DNA from: Arcuatula senhousia
Taxonomy: Eukaryota > Mollusca > Bivalvia > Mytilida > Mytilidae
Direction: 5' to 3'
NCBI GenBank assembly: GCA_963971305.1
Contig: OZ020311.1
Span: forward strand, 1,612,001 to 1,676,000
DNA: 64,000 nt
Shown: positions 33,110 to 47,400 of the stretch, in pieces
Layout: every line of letters starts with the position of its first letter
Position numbering within the stretch: the stretch's first letter is position 1
Program-made: the position numbers and the translations under genes
The notes under the pieces: model-generated
Database searches by the model: none
Seen by the model: only the letters and a program-made list of their open reading frames with translations
What the model was told of the DNA's origin: nothing

Positions 33110-34360
33110 TATTTAAGAAAACTTGTCCCACTCGATCATTAAAGGGATCGTATGAGACGTATTTTTTATAACCTTGGTTTAATGATCAGCTACGGAGAAA
33201 GCTGTGTCGGATCAAACAATCTGAAAAATGTGTACAAGCCCTGGCATATCGAATTAGTTGTTAAACATAGACATCGTATGTAAGTGACGTTTGTATGTTT
33301 CTTTCCAGGTAAGGAAAATAAATAATTTTAAAATTAAAAATCGTCTCTTTTATCGTAATTTTTGTACTGAGATGACCATCCGGGTCAAATTCGAGATGTA
33401 GATCCAAGAATGATGCAAAGCAAGTTGATTCGGTGGTTTCTTTAATCTCTAGTTATGGAGGATATATTGGAAGGAATCCATCTGCCAAACGACGAGTTGT
33501 TGACAGAGAGGACGTCATCAATATATCTGAAAGTAAGATTTGAAAACTTTGACCCTTACATCTTCTTGTTTTTTACGAGTTCCTTAAGAAATTCAGTCTC
33601 GTAAGTGTATGAAAACAAGTCGGCGAGGAGAGGAGCACAGTTGGTGCCCATTGGAATGCCGACTTGTTGAAAAATCTCCCCTCCAAATGTGACAAAGGAT
33701 ATCAAGCATATTGCAAACTTGATCCAAAGTGTAACATATCTTATCTTTATAAGATGTTTTGGAAAAAAATGTAGAATTATAGCCCAAAACAACAAAGTTC
33801 TTTGAATTCGAAAAGGCCTTTTAAATAAGTTTTTTTTTTCAATCGACACTTCAGTTTTTCGTGTGGCAAAGTTGAAAAATCGAAAGTTTTCAAAGAATGA
33901 ACCTACGAGAATGACCGGGATTTAAAATTATCTCACAAATCTTAATGAGTTCTTTTAAATGCACATATGGTTAATTCCACTACGATTATATATAGTGTAC
34001 CAGTATGCTTGTTGTCCTTCTATGACAGCAGACAGGATTTTAGTAAGTTAAACGGACAATTCTGTTGTTGAACACGATGAAGATCCGGCTATATACCTTT
34101 CTTTGTACGGATTTATGTGAAGTTTAGGTATCCAGTACAAATATGGTAATTCTTCATGTTCTTCTTTCAATGATATATTTAAAAAGGACATAGACAAACG
34201 GAGAGGTGAAACAGACGCACGTCAGAGGGGACTTTAAGTAGTCTACAATGTTTACGTCCTGCAAGGCCTTTTTGTGGTTTAAAATTTTACCGCTGATGGT
34301 CTTAGTATAGCGGTAGGAAACAATAGGTGTTGACTAATTCTTAATGTAAGGAGGGATCTG
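33110..34360 (-). mobile_element. PLE family 2, longest copy toward the 5' side
   Basis: RT C-terminus at about 33130-33560, YIDDV around 33510-33535, motif B (GIPMGTNCAPLLADLF) at about 33615-33670, and motif A near 33870. Upstream, 34010-34360 holds N-terminal protein sequence not seen in the other copies (a frame with YTKTISGKILNHKKALQDVN around 34255-34315). Frames are broken throughout. Confidence 0.75.
33140..33900 (-). pseudogene. Penelope-like RT family 2, broken
   Basis: The 97-codon frame at 33556-33849 contains VTFGGEIFQQVGIPMGTNCA and PLLADLFSYTYETEFLKELV, but must be shifted to reach YIDDVLS and the ETTESTC and LDLHL segments further 3'. Several stops follow. RT chemistry is as in the other copies; no function is expected. 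Confidence 0.7.
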
Positions 34361-35054
34361 AGATGTTACGTTTTTACGATTAAAAAAGATTTTATTCACA
34401 TAAAAACATTGATGTATGATGCTTATTGTAAAGGACGAAATATATTATATTTAAAAGTTTTCATAATTGAAGGGAAATACCTTTAAACCGGTTTTTCTGA
34501 CTAATGTGAATATTTCTGTAAGTTTACATTGATATTCATTAAAAACTCAATAATGTATCTAAAAAGCAGTAGTTTTTTCATATTCTATTAATCAGCAACA
34601 GTAGAACTATCACAGTCATCTTTTTTCTCATCTTTTTTCTTTATAATGTCTTTTTGCTTCAACCAATTCACCATCTACCGTCCACTGAAACAAAATGAAA
34701 GAAAATAAGAGAAAACATCTTTTTCAATCTGTAATTTTGGCTTTGAAACTTTTGGCTGAACCTTTTGGTTTTGAGTACTTTTCATTCAATCCTATTGTTT
34801 TTAAATGCTGCTCTGATGAAAAGTTACAACTTGAAATATCGATATACAGCATAAACAAATTAACCGTTTTTATACCCGTTTTGGTATTGTATTTTGTAAT
34901 TTAATAGAACGTGTAGACTAGTACATACGGTTAAGGGTGACTCAAACAAACGATTTGTAATGCCAATATGGTGTGCAATGCGAGGACTAGGAAGTTCCAA
35001 CCTGGATGTGATGAAAACTAAAAGAATAAACCTACACAAACATTATAAGATTAT
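34361..35054. other. Intergenic stretch 3' of lectin B
   Basis: Contains one copy of the GGGTATAAAAACGG dispersed repeat (34800-34890). Otherwise nothing recognised. Confidence 0.35.
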
Positions 35055-35150
35055 AAGTTGTGATTTTTGTCTACCGGTTTTATCTTTGTATTTTCGGTAT
35101 AATGATGTTTGATTACCCCTTTGTAACACCTTTGCTTCCTTTATTCTACA
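35055..35150 (+). mobile_element. PLE-type tail, variant shared with 51320
   Basis: TTGTCTACCGGTTTTATC, then GATTACCCCTTTGTAACACC and TTTGCTTC. The same variant ending occurs at 51325-51400. Confidence 0.5.
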
Positions 35151-35220
35151 ATTTAGTCATACATTCGAATTGACATAGCCATATGCTTAGAAAGGGAAAT
35201 GTGAATAAAAAGCTATACAA

Positions 35221-35423
35221 TTACCTGATTTCGCAAATGAAGTTCCTGAACATTGAACAGAAGTCATCGTTCCATTTGAAATTTATCGTCCTCTTTAAAT
35301 GCACACATATATCATCCGGTATGTTATTCGGTTCTCCTGGGTACCAATTGCTAAACACCATCTGAGACCCAGAGTTGTCCCATATCCACAGATTGTCGAC
35401 TTTCTTCAAACCTGTCCAGTAAC
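35221..35423 (-). CDS. Lectin B exon 4: CTLD carbohydrate-site exon
   Basis: Starts after TTTTTAG. It reads (G)GYWTGLKKVDNLWIWDN, MVFSNWYPGEPNNIPDDIC, FKWNDDFCSMFRNFICEIR and TAA. As in copy A, the end ATCAGGTAA is both a stop and a possible donor. Confidence 0.85.
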
Positions 35424-38400
35424 CTAAAAAGATCAATTCTAATAAGACTTTGCAATCAATGACAGATTCATAAATTTGGAACTTAGGGGGACCCTTGAGT
35501 TGCTAAGAGGGCGCCATTTTGGTTGTGCTTTAATGATTTTGTTTAATCCACCATTTCTTTTTTAATGCCTGTACTTAGTATATTTTCCTTCGTTTTTTAC
35601 ATTCCACTTTTTTGATTCAAATGCTTCTGATGAGATGTTACTCCCTAAAACATCAATATACAGTATACTTTTTATACCCGTTTAGTAATTTGTATATTGA
35701 GGTTGATATTCCAAGTTGGGTAATTTAAATACTTTTATTTCCTATCTAATCAATTTTTGTTTCCGACAAGAGAGAAGACCCTTGAATCTGTACCTGAGAA
35801 TACCTCTCGCTTGAAAAGTAGTGGTATTGAGTGATATTAAAACCTCTTCTGTCGGTCGCCAATTAAGGGTATTAATTTCTTTGGGATTTAATTTTTAAAC
35901 GGAGTATTTAAGTTGCTATATCGTGACACACAAAATCAGTAATCACTAAATCAATTCCAGAATTTCATAAATAGCAATAAAATCAAGATTACTCAGGTAT
36001 GTATTCTTTAAATAAAACTTGATTAGGTTAAAGTCCATTGCAAATAGGACAGTCTCTCGGTTTTTCTTAATTTTCACGAACCAACAACTGTTTGATGAAA
36101 ATATGAAACCAGAATATTGTTCTAATAGACTTTCGGTAATTTTTTATAGAATTAAAATTTGTAAGCATCCTTCCTTTAATGCTGTGCATGGGTAAAATTT
36201 CACTTTCATCTAGTTTTATTGCGGTAGAATCCATAATCAACTAAGGTAAATCAAGGTAAACTTAAAGTAAATATGAGGTACAGTGAAGGGTTTGAATGGG
36301 CTTAAGTTTTCCGAAATGGCCATACAGCTCATAAAAATTAGTTGCAGTTGGAGTAAACATATGTGTGGTGGCCGCATGTTCATTTACTCCATATCCTTTC
36401 TTAAATTATTTAAATCTGTGTTATAACTTAACGACATGCACTTGTTGAATGCGTTAGAACAATTTTCTAGTACTTTCTACATGTTTTAACAGCTTATGTT
36501 GTATTGTGATACCAACAATACTTAGAAAAGGCCCATTTTTATGAAGTTTATTGCACTTTTGACACAATAGACAATTCTACCAAATTTTATCAAAATACGT
36601 TCAGCAGAGGAGTTGTGTCCCAAAAATGCGAGACGGACGAACGGACGCACAGACAAACCGACGAACGAAAACCATTACTAAGTCCCTCCGTCGTGTTGCG
36701 GGTGGGGGCATTTCAAGAAACATTCATTTGAAAAGAAGAGATATATGAAGAAAATTTCCCTTCGGCTAGTTTTCAAGCCAACTATATACTTGTCAGAGAG
36801 ACTTAAATTTTTTATTTTTTTTCATGAGGTTCTATAGTATTGCAATTAAAGTCTGTTTATAAGTTTTTTTTTGTTTTTTTTGTATACATTTTTTTTTTGG
36901 GGGGGGGTGCCATTTGATACTGAATAACTGCAGTGTCTCGTAGATTTCTTGTTCAGCTGATGGATATTATTGGCATTAAAACTGGTTACATACATTCAAC
37001 AAAACAATTTATATTAAATACATGTACTTTAAGTATTTCACTTTTTTGCGCCGCAACTAGATGGATTTAATATCCACAACACTTTAGAAATAAAGTCAAA
37101 TAACGCATATAGATATTCACTTATTTAATTTTTTTGCTCCCCGACTAGAGTGACTTAATAGTAAAATATCGCAACTAGGTATTTGTAAGAGATAATTTCT
37201 TCCGGGTGTGATATTCAATAACCTGTGATATTTCTTCCAGGTCCCTATTGGGTTTCAAGGGGACAATATTACATAACAACATGATTTGACATATTATCAA
37301 ATAATATCCAGCTTTATTCCGTAAATAATGCATTTAATCATGACTTAGGAAGATATTTCATGGGGGAATAAATAAACCGTTACATATTCACTTTTTATGC
37401 CGCTTCGTAAATAACACCCCCTCCCCGAGATAAAACCACATCATTTTAGAAACGGACAAGTTACATTTTAAAGATATAGGCCGATTATACAATTAAATAC
37501 ATGTAGTAATTTTAGTTATTTATCAAGGTTCCATTCTGTGCTACCTTATTTAGTCTAGTGATGAATACTTTTGTTCTCTACCTGGACATCCTTCCCCTTG
37601 GTGTTCCCCATTCTTGACGTGAATTCGGACACATGACCTTAGTTGACCAATACACTGTTTAAAAGTACTAAGAATGGGCATGCTTTATTCACTGAATATT
37701 TTTCCTTTGCTCATATTGATCTTCAATAGACAACAACCGGCTTACTCTGTTTTGCTTAATCAAGTTTGGATCGTTTATCATACCTTTTAACAATTGGACT
37801 CGTCCAAAGGGCATAATAGTTCAAAAATAAGTACCGTATGTTTACTATAGAAAATTTTTAAAAGTTGAGAAAAAACTTCTTATTAGTCTAAATTTGCAAA
37901 AAGCGTTTAAAATAAAATACCGAAGATATCCGTTTTCACTTTCATATAAGAGATTTGCCGCTAAACACACCATGGGGAAAGATATTTGTTAAAACGCGAG
38001 AGACTGTCCTTTTTGCAATGGACTTTAGTCATTCTTAGTGTAACTTAATTATATGGCCACAAAATTTTAACTTTTTTAATTACTCGCAGATAACTTTCTT
38101 TATAGTTAGAACCTTTTTTGTTTCGAGGTAAAATGCAAACTTGCAAGTTAACAGACCACTATTGTAGTAAAAGCAATATAGGTATAAGTTTTCTTTTTTA
38201 AAAATGCCAACTTAAATCAATTATAACCATTCGCCAAAAAAGTATCAACCCCAAACAGTCTTTCCATTAGTGTACTGATAACGGTTCTTGGCTTCTGATC
38301 GAATGTACGTGTTTTCCGTTGATGACGTAATCTCAGCCAGATATCCACCAAGTTCGTGACAGTAACTCTATAAAATAACAATTTATATGAATTAAAATAC

Positions 38401-41400
38401 ATACATTACAATGTTAAATGTATTCCCAATGTAATGAAAAGCACAAACAAATCCCAATTTTTAAAATAACTATTGAAAATATGTATTATAGCTCTAAAAA
38501 AACTTTCGTTGGTGAAATCGGCCCAGTATTTTCACTATTGTTTCAACTACTATATTTGTAAAAATTTTAACTAAAATATGCTAAGGTATGAACAAACTTT
38601 TCATATCTGTAAGATTTAACAAAATATTTACACCACAGGTTTAGCCTTGAGACTTTAAACGGGCCATAAATTTGAAAATTCCTCATTTTTCACACATTTT
38701 TACTGGTTTATCTGCACATTTTGTCAAATATACGATCACTAAAAAATTCTTTCTTCGTTATCAGCTACTAGTAGAAAAGTTCAAAATTGAGTTAAAAGAT
38801 ATGATAGTGAATTGTTTTAATTAGTGTTTGACTGGTCTGCTGTACTGAGATGATCACCTCATTATCCCTATTGTGTCTCACAACTATGTTGTGTTCTATG
38901 GTCATTACCGGATCCTAAGATCGCAATGGAAGAGGGAGGTTTGGCGCCATAAAACCTGGTTTAACCCACCATTTCGTTTGAAATGCCTGTACCAAGTCAG
39001 GACCATTGCGATCCACCAATTCTCCGGTATGACTGATTCGTTTTTGTCATTTTCTCTGGACTATGAGATTGATCATTCAAGTTCGGTAGTTTTGTTATTA
39101 CCTTTATATACTATTGGCCACATTCCTCGATCATCGTAATTTTTTGATAATTAATTTATGATATCATAATACACATTTCTATCACAAAATAATTTTGGTT
39201 GACAGGTGTGGCCCATTTCATTTTCATCGATTTATACATGAAAATCAGAGAAAACTGTCACAAATTGTTATTTTGCACAAAATAGTCTATTTTGTTTACT
39301 TCACTGCTCTCCTTATTGATAAATATTTGAAGGACAAAATATTGCAATTCATGAAATAAAAAGACTACCAAACATTAATACAGCAACTACAAGAAGATAT
39401 AGCAAAGTTGAATTTCTGGGCCATTTTGGGGCCTTCAGGGCTCCACTCCTTTAAAAAAAGGACCTAAATTCTGACTACAAAAACTGCGCAATTCGTCTGA
39501 TATCTTGATATTGGCATACTTGCGCCATTGCAGGGGCAGATCCAGAAAGTTTTCAAAACGGGGGGTATCGCTTATAGAGTACTTAGTACAGAAGGAGGGT
39601 TCCGGGTCAATTTTGCTGAAAAACTTGAACAAAAATAACTAAATAATTCAATATATAAGTGATTCCAAACCCCGGGAGTTCGATCTCTGGATCCACCATC
39701 GCATGATAAAATATATTGTTAAGAATAAAAAATGCATGCGACAGGATTGAATATTCAGTTTTCCTTCAAATTATGAATATGTTGATGTCAAAGCAAATTA
39801 CCATTGTTGACCTTTAAAAAAGAGAAAATTGCATAAAAATTCTGAAATAACTTTGAAAGGTGGTGGGGTGGATTGTAATATATATAAACTGGGACAAAAG
39901 TAAGCGACCGCCTGAAAATAAAAAAAAAACAGTCATAACTTTATATCTTAAACATATGAAATAAAATTAACCAAAGGCTAAATAGAATTGTCATCAACCC
40001 ATTTTTTTTAAAATTTTTCCTAAGTTAAAAGAAAACAAATGTTAGCCACAAACGTGATAGTTTCGTGACAAAAACACGTTTTAACATTAGCAGACATATT
40101 AAATCTTTAAGGTTCTTCTAAATGAAAAATGGCTGCCATGTATTTGTCAATACAAATCTTTCAAAAAATACACAGCCTAGATAAAATAAGTATTTTGCTA
40201 AAATTATATTGGAATGAATGCTTTACAATCTTATCTAAAGCAAGCTAGAAATAATTTCATAAAAAAATTGTCCTAAAGGTAAAAAAGGGTGTTCTCGAAT
40301 AGTAGGATAGTAATCAGACGCACCTTACATGCTAATGTAAATATAATTAAATTTAGACTCATTGTCGGATTTTAAATACTAGCTTGCTCTGGGTGTTGGT
40401 AAGTCAAATCTAATTAGACAGGTTTTGAACAAAATACATCATTTGCTCAATCTGTGTATTTTTTTAAAGTTTTGTATTGACAATGCATGGCAGCCATTTT
40501 TCATTTAGAAGAACCTTAATCATTATGCAGTTTTTTGTGCAAATTTATTTGCTTCTATACGAAATAAGAAAACAAAAAAATTATGATTTTTTTTTTTAAA
40601 TCAGTGGTTCTTAATGTTTGTCCGTAATAGTTATTACATGAGAACGCGGTGTGTCAGTAAAAGATCACCCCGACAGCCGAAGGCCGGATTGGGTGATCTT
40701 ACTGACACACCAAGTCCGAATGTAATAACTATTTTTCATCCTAGCCTTCAATATATGTGACGTTAAATTTAAATACAAACATTAGAATCCATTCTATGCA
40801 TCTAGAATAAAAAAGTAAACATTTTTAATATATAATATAGAGTATCCTTATTGGACCCTTTCAATATTCTTAAGTTTATGTATACTTTCTTACCGTGAGG
40901 TTTCCATCTGTTTAGTGGCCCAGTGGATATGAAGGTAGCATTGAAACGTAGAGAATCATCATTCAAACCCAAGTGGGAACAATGTTTTTTTTCAATCTTC
41001 AAAAAAAAATTCCTATGTTCAACTTAGTGAACATTTCTCAAAAAACGTGCATTGAAAAACAAAAGAAAAGGAGCAATAGAGTTGAAAAAGTAGAACCCGA
41101 TCTCGCTCAGATCACCCCTGTTAGAACTAAAGAGCTGGGATGTAAATTCATACTAGTCGAAGCAGCCACGCTGCATATCCCCCCGCTACTCTGGTGTTTG
41201 GTAGCATAAGGGCAAATAATTGAAAGAAATAAACTATGAATATAATGAGCATTACTAGAACATCAAATGTATATGTATTAATATGAGACTTTTCCCTGGT
41301 AGTGGGAGTGATAGTAATGAAAAGAATTATGCATGACGAAGGAATGTGCCATTAGGGTTCCTATGCAGCCCAGCTTCTAGGGGCCATATCATAATTTCGA

Positions 41401-44400
41401 AACCTTCGGCAGAATCTACATCCATAGTGCAACTACTGAGCCAAGTTTCAGTTCGGTATTCCAAATAACCTGGGAGGAGTTGCGTGACGTCTGAATAATG
41501 TGCCCTTAGGCTACCTATGCAGCCCAGCCCCTAGGGCCATACCAAAATTCCGAAACCTACGGCAGAATCGACATTCATAGTGCAACCACTGAGCCAAGTT
41601 TCAGTTGGGTATTCCAAATAACCTCGGAGGAGTTGCTTGACGAAGGAATGTGCCCTAAGGCTACCTATGCAGCCCAGCCCCTAGGGGCCATATCAAAATT
41701 CTGAAATCTTCGACAGAATCTACATCCATAGTGCAACTACTGAGCCAAGTTTCATTTCAGTATTCCAAATAACCTGGGAGGAGTTGCGTGACGAATGAAT
41801 AATGTGCCCTTAGGCTACCTATGCAGCCCAGCCCCTATGGGCCATATCAAAATTCCGAAACCTTCGGCAGAATCTACATTCATAGTGCAACTACTGAGCC
41901 AAGTTTCAGTTCGGTATTCCAAATAACCTGGGAGGAGTTGCGTGAAGAAGGAATAATGTGCCCTTAGGCTACCTATGCAGCCCAGCCCCTAGGGGACATA
42001 TCAAAATTATGATACCTTCGGCAGAATCTACATTCATAGTGCAACTACCGAGCCAAGTTTTAGTTCGGTATTCCAAATAACCTGGGAGGAGTTGCGTGAC
42101 GAAGGAATATTGTGCCCTTAGGCTACCTATGCAGCCCAGCCCCTATGGGCCATATCAAAATTCCGAAACCTTCGGCACAGTCCCCACCCACAATGCAATC
42201 AATGACCCAAGTTTCATCTTTCTTCTCCCAGTGGTTACAGAGATTATCCTGAACATTAACGCCATGCGTACGTACGTACGTACGTACGTACATCGAACAG
42301 CAAAACATTATCGCGTACGTACGTACATCGAACAGCAAAACATTATCGCGGGGATAATAAATAGGTCAAATTTCTAGTTTCTGTACATTAAAACAAATGA
42401 ACCTTATTATAACATAACAGTACATGATATATCAAAATAGATGTTGGAAAAAAGAACAAAACCTATAATTATTTGAATCCAATTCACTTAAGTTTTATAT
42501 AAACAACAGTTGGTGGTATAGGCCTGCAACCTTAAGAAATTTTTTTTTGACTTAATGGACCGGAAGACCATACAGCTATATGATATATCATTGGAAAGAG
42601 AATCATGAGACGCATTCAGAAATTTTGTTCCTAAAAATGAGAAATGGTCACGTTTTTATCAATTGGAGGTCAAAGGTCAACCCATAAAAATTGTAAAAAA
42701 TCCGCCAAATCATTAAAAAGCCAAATTTTTAAGGTTTTCTTTACTCAACGGCAATAAAAATCATTATTGTGTTAGATAAGAATATAGAAAAGAGGATTTT
42801 TGTCACAATCCCCCTACATGTTGACGTTGTGAGGCGTTATAATAGGGCCAAAATTCAGCTATGCTCTTTCGAAATTTTTACACCCTAAATTTTTAAAAAT
42901 AAAATTTGTAAATTTATATGGACATTTTAAACATTTTTCATCATAATGTGTTTGTTTTTACATCAAATTTATTTTTTAGCTCATAATTTACCTGAGAAAG
43001 TTACACTGTACTTGAAAAAAATACTTCCGGTCTCTCATAATATTTGCTACTTTTGCCTATAAGTGACCCCTTTAATCTTAATGTCTAGTTTTAAAAGTAA
43101 AAATTAATTAAGAATAAATTATGTATGAGACAACTTTTAAAGACTTCAAAAAGCCATTTTGCAAATAATAAACTAAATTCCGAGGCGTGAGCGAGGTATG
43201 GCTTTTGAACCGAATTTTTAATTGAGTCTACTAGTATTTTTTTTCAAAAACATAGACATTCTGTAAAGAATAGGGGTACTTAATGATTCATAGGATATGT
43301 TTTTGTCAAGTCGATGATTATTGACAATTTTAGTTACAGTACTTAAAGTAATTATAGTTGGCATGTGAAAGAAAAGGAAGCAAATGTACAGCTCTTGTTT
43401 TCAAAAGCAAGATTTATAAGCCACCTTTTTTTAATCTGCTTATTTACTCTGCTGTTACTATCTATTGGGTCAGTCACAATGTACATATCCCACTATTGTC
43501 CGCTGTCAGGTTGAACGAAATCAACCCAACAACCCCCGGGAGAGTAACCCCGGCTAGGCTTTCCCTTTCCGCAACCTGGGGACGCGCTGGGGAGGTCTAT
43601 GGGCTGACCATCTGAACAAAAATGTCTAGAATTCCCAGTTTGTTTGTTTGTTTGTTTTGTTTTTATACATAAATATAAGCCCATCACTTTATATCAAACC
43701 AATTAGAAAAGTGACAATCATACTTTAAAGCTACAACGAAAACCTCAAAACAAGTATGACAATCAAGGTGACATGGAAAAAAAGACCGATAAAAAGCGCC
43801 TTTTTCTCAATGTTTGGATGCCTCCGCCTTCTTGACCCAGACATTTTGTAAATTAACTTTAAAACTGACTTCAATTAAAGTCTAAATCAGTTAAGAAATC
43901 TATGGGCCACGTAGGCGGAGGCCTTTGAAAATAACAATGTAAGCTCTAAAAATCAGCATTTTTCTCGATTTTGATGATTTCATTCTGTTTTATGTCTCAA
44001 TAAAATTGAAAGCCGAAAAGATTATTGGAAATTGAAAGCATACTCATAAATTTGAACCATTTTACTCCATATACAAAGTGCATTTTAATAATTTTCGCAA
44101 GATTTATTTTTTCACAAAATAGGGGGTCAAATATGACTCTTACCGTAACATACACAACTTTTTGAACAAACATTTCCCCCTTACAAGTACACAGCAAGTC
44201 CTGCAAAAATCAGATGATGTTTGTCCTTCAAAATAAATTGGCATCAGGCCATTGTTATTTTGCCTACCAAACTGCATAGGGGAAAGGGTTGGGGGTTGAG
44301 CTGTAGATGATGATGTCAAAATATAAACCTGTAAAACAACCATAAGCACATGCTGATAAAACGTCGACTCGCTTGGTGGCAATTTAATAAGATTTGACTC

Positions 44401-47400
44401 TTTCTGTTCTGCTAAACGAGACCTCGGTGTATTCAGATTACAATGCTCACTCTTAGATTTTGACTTTTGGTCATACAGCCTTGTAATAAACTTTCTACAA
44501 ACATCTATAGACGTATCGATGTCACTCGCTGAAATGTTTCGCAGGTCTTTAAATTCTGTCTGATGTTCTATTAAAACCTTATATATACTGTCTTCTTTCT
44601 AATACCAAAGAAAGATGATGTAGTATCACATCACGTTATAGCATGAACAGCAGGCAGCACGTTGCACAAGACTGTTCATATCTTGTTACATATTTCATGG
44701 GCAGGGATAAAACGACGACAGTCTTTGGTTTTGCAGATAGTCTTTGCGTTTTGCTGGTGCATTAGCAAAACTTTTCTTACCAATATTTCAGTTTTTTTTC
44801 AGACGAATCTTGTTGACAAATCACACACTTAATAAAAAATCATCTCTCTTTCATTTGGGCTTCGAAGGGGCAAACTTAACTGGACTATCAAAGCTCGTCA
44901 TCATGTATCAAATGCAGTTCTAAACTAACAACAATCCCATAAATTGTTAAAAAACAATAAAACCATAATAATTAATCTCGGGCAAACATTAAACAAATGC
45001 TGAGAGTAGAAACCAATTAGCTATAGGCACAGAACTAAAATTATAGAAATCAAAGACTAAGAAGCTAGAAATGGAAAGTAATTCATGTCTATGCAAAAAA
45101 AAAAGAAACCAGACAAATAAGGAAACAAGGAACAATTCTAAAAATGACCACAAAAGAAAAAAACAACAAAGAAAACAATACAACCAATAAAACTATAAAC
45201 ACTCTACATTCTATACTACGAACATATCCCCCCAAAAAATACGGAAAAAAAACGTTTCCCAAGGGTTCGATTTGTATTTTATAAAATTGATGTCAAAAAG
45301 AAAAGCATTTTGTGACTAAAAAGCAACAATTAAAGCCCTATTTCACTCAAATGCAATAAAAATACACAGAACGACAATATTAGTATCACAAAAATAGACC
45401 GTATGCCGTATTGTGAGCATTAATAACAAGTCAGTTCGTACTAATTATTGACCGACACATTAAAGTACAATCGTGTATCGGAAAAGTACTTTCCGCTTTA
45501 TTGTTCTCATTTCAGTGATATATTTTTCTTTCACGGTTTTGAGGTTTAGGTGCAACGTAAAATTACAAAATTTTGCACAGAGGTGCCTTTTAATTCATAT
45601 TTAAAGTTTTTATGATGCTGCGCTATTTAAATCTTAAGCAATTTGAACTATTAGTGAAAAACATGTAAAAATTGTGTAAATAATAGTACATTTCTGAATG
45701 CTTCTTATTTTGCGATGTGGTATGTTTGCTAACTTTTTGTATTGTATATTGATAGCTTATATCTTACTTCTTATAAATATTTTGTGAAATAATTATATAG
45801 TTATAGTGATAAAGAAATGCATCGTTCTTACCATAGGCACTGAGTATAAGGATTATAGGGTACCCCTATTTAATGTTAATTTTACAAAATTGTGACCACA
45901 TGATTTTCTTACGAACAAAATAATATGAAACTAGAGATGTCAATCTTTAATTCCCAACAATTTTTAGCCGTATGGTATTCCGGTACATTAAACTCGAAAA
46001 CTAGACGTCCTACAGAAAATAGTCGCTGGCCTAGTACTCAAGCGATATATATTGTTTTTGTTTTCTTAACGGGTACTTATCGTTCAATCGTTTATCATTT
46101 AAATATAAAACCGGTTCTCTATTATTTTGGATAATACGATCAAAGGTCATTGAAACACAAGATTGATCGTCTGTGTGTGTAGATTTGTATTTAAGTGAGT
46201 CAAATCCTCGCAACTCAAAAATAGATTAATATCTTTTTGGGTTTTTTTAATGAAACATGTTTTACTTTCAACTTTTATATTAAAAGTTAATTAAAACTGA
46301 TTCTATAAAGATAACGAAAAATATTTAATGATAAAATAGCATTTTTTTCTTTTGTTACTTTTTGTAATGTCAAGGACGGGTGTGTTCGTTGGGTAAATAG
46401 TTATAACACGGGCTTAAGAAAAGAACCAACTTTTATTTTCCGTATCTCTTCAAAAGTTTGAGGTGCTACCTTGAATACGACAACAACATGGTTTGCTGCT
46501 TAATATCACGGGGATGTAAAGTTCCATTGCGACCTTAGGGTCCAGCAAACTCCTTCGCAGTAGGCTTATCCTTCCCGACCAAAAGAGGTCAGGATTATCC
46601 CACTGCTACAGGCTTGTATGTAAACCCCGAGGACCGGAGGTCCGAGTGGGTTTCTTATCCAGAAACACCGAATACCGAATAGTATAACTAACTTACACCC
46701 CAGTAAACTTAGAACAAAACTAAATTACAAATTTTTGATAGAAAGCAATAAAATGTGGCTTTAATTATAAAACTGTTTAACGAAATTCGGCCATTTCTAT
46801 CTATGACCCATTTTGATGCCCCATCTACGAAAGTTATTGGGGCATATACATTTATTTTAATTTTTTAAATGTTCTGTTTTATTTTGTCTGGTTTTTTTTA
46901 ACTCACCTGACCCGAAGGGTCATGCGAGCTATTGTCTTCGTTGGGCGTCCGTCTTCCGTCCGTCGTCCGTCGTTAACTTTTCTTCAAAGACCTTCTTCTC
47001 TGAAACCACTGATGGGATTGCTTTGAAACTTTGTACACTTGATCTTTAGGATGTCCTCTACTAAGTTTGTGAAATTTGTGAACGTCGACTAACCAACATG
47101 TCTGTCGTTACTAAAAATAGAACAGGGGGGGGTCAGACCATAGTTTTTAGCCTTCCTTCTTCAGCGTCAAACGCTCTACAAAACTCTCCATTGAGTCAAA
47201 GTTGTGTAATGACTTATAGGAGTTATTTCCCCTTAATCGTCAAAATTGACCATTTTGACAGTTTTTGGACTTTATCTTGAAAACTGTAAGTGCTAGAAGA
47301 AAAGTTACCATTGTTAAATTGTTCAGCTTATTCAGATCTGCAAAAATGATTCCAGGGTCAAAATTGTCAGATCAACCATTTAAGAGTTATTTCCCTTTAA

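Noticed and set aside
41331..42245. CRISPR-like or hammerhead-satellite interpretation of the 150-bp array
   Set aside because: There are no unique spacers between short repeats, and no CTGATGA/GAAA core was found on either strand of the unit.
42096..42377. 93-codon frame with RTYVRTYVH repeats
   Set aside because: Pure translation of the satellite unit and the ACGT microsatellite.
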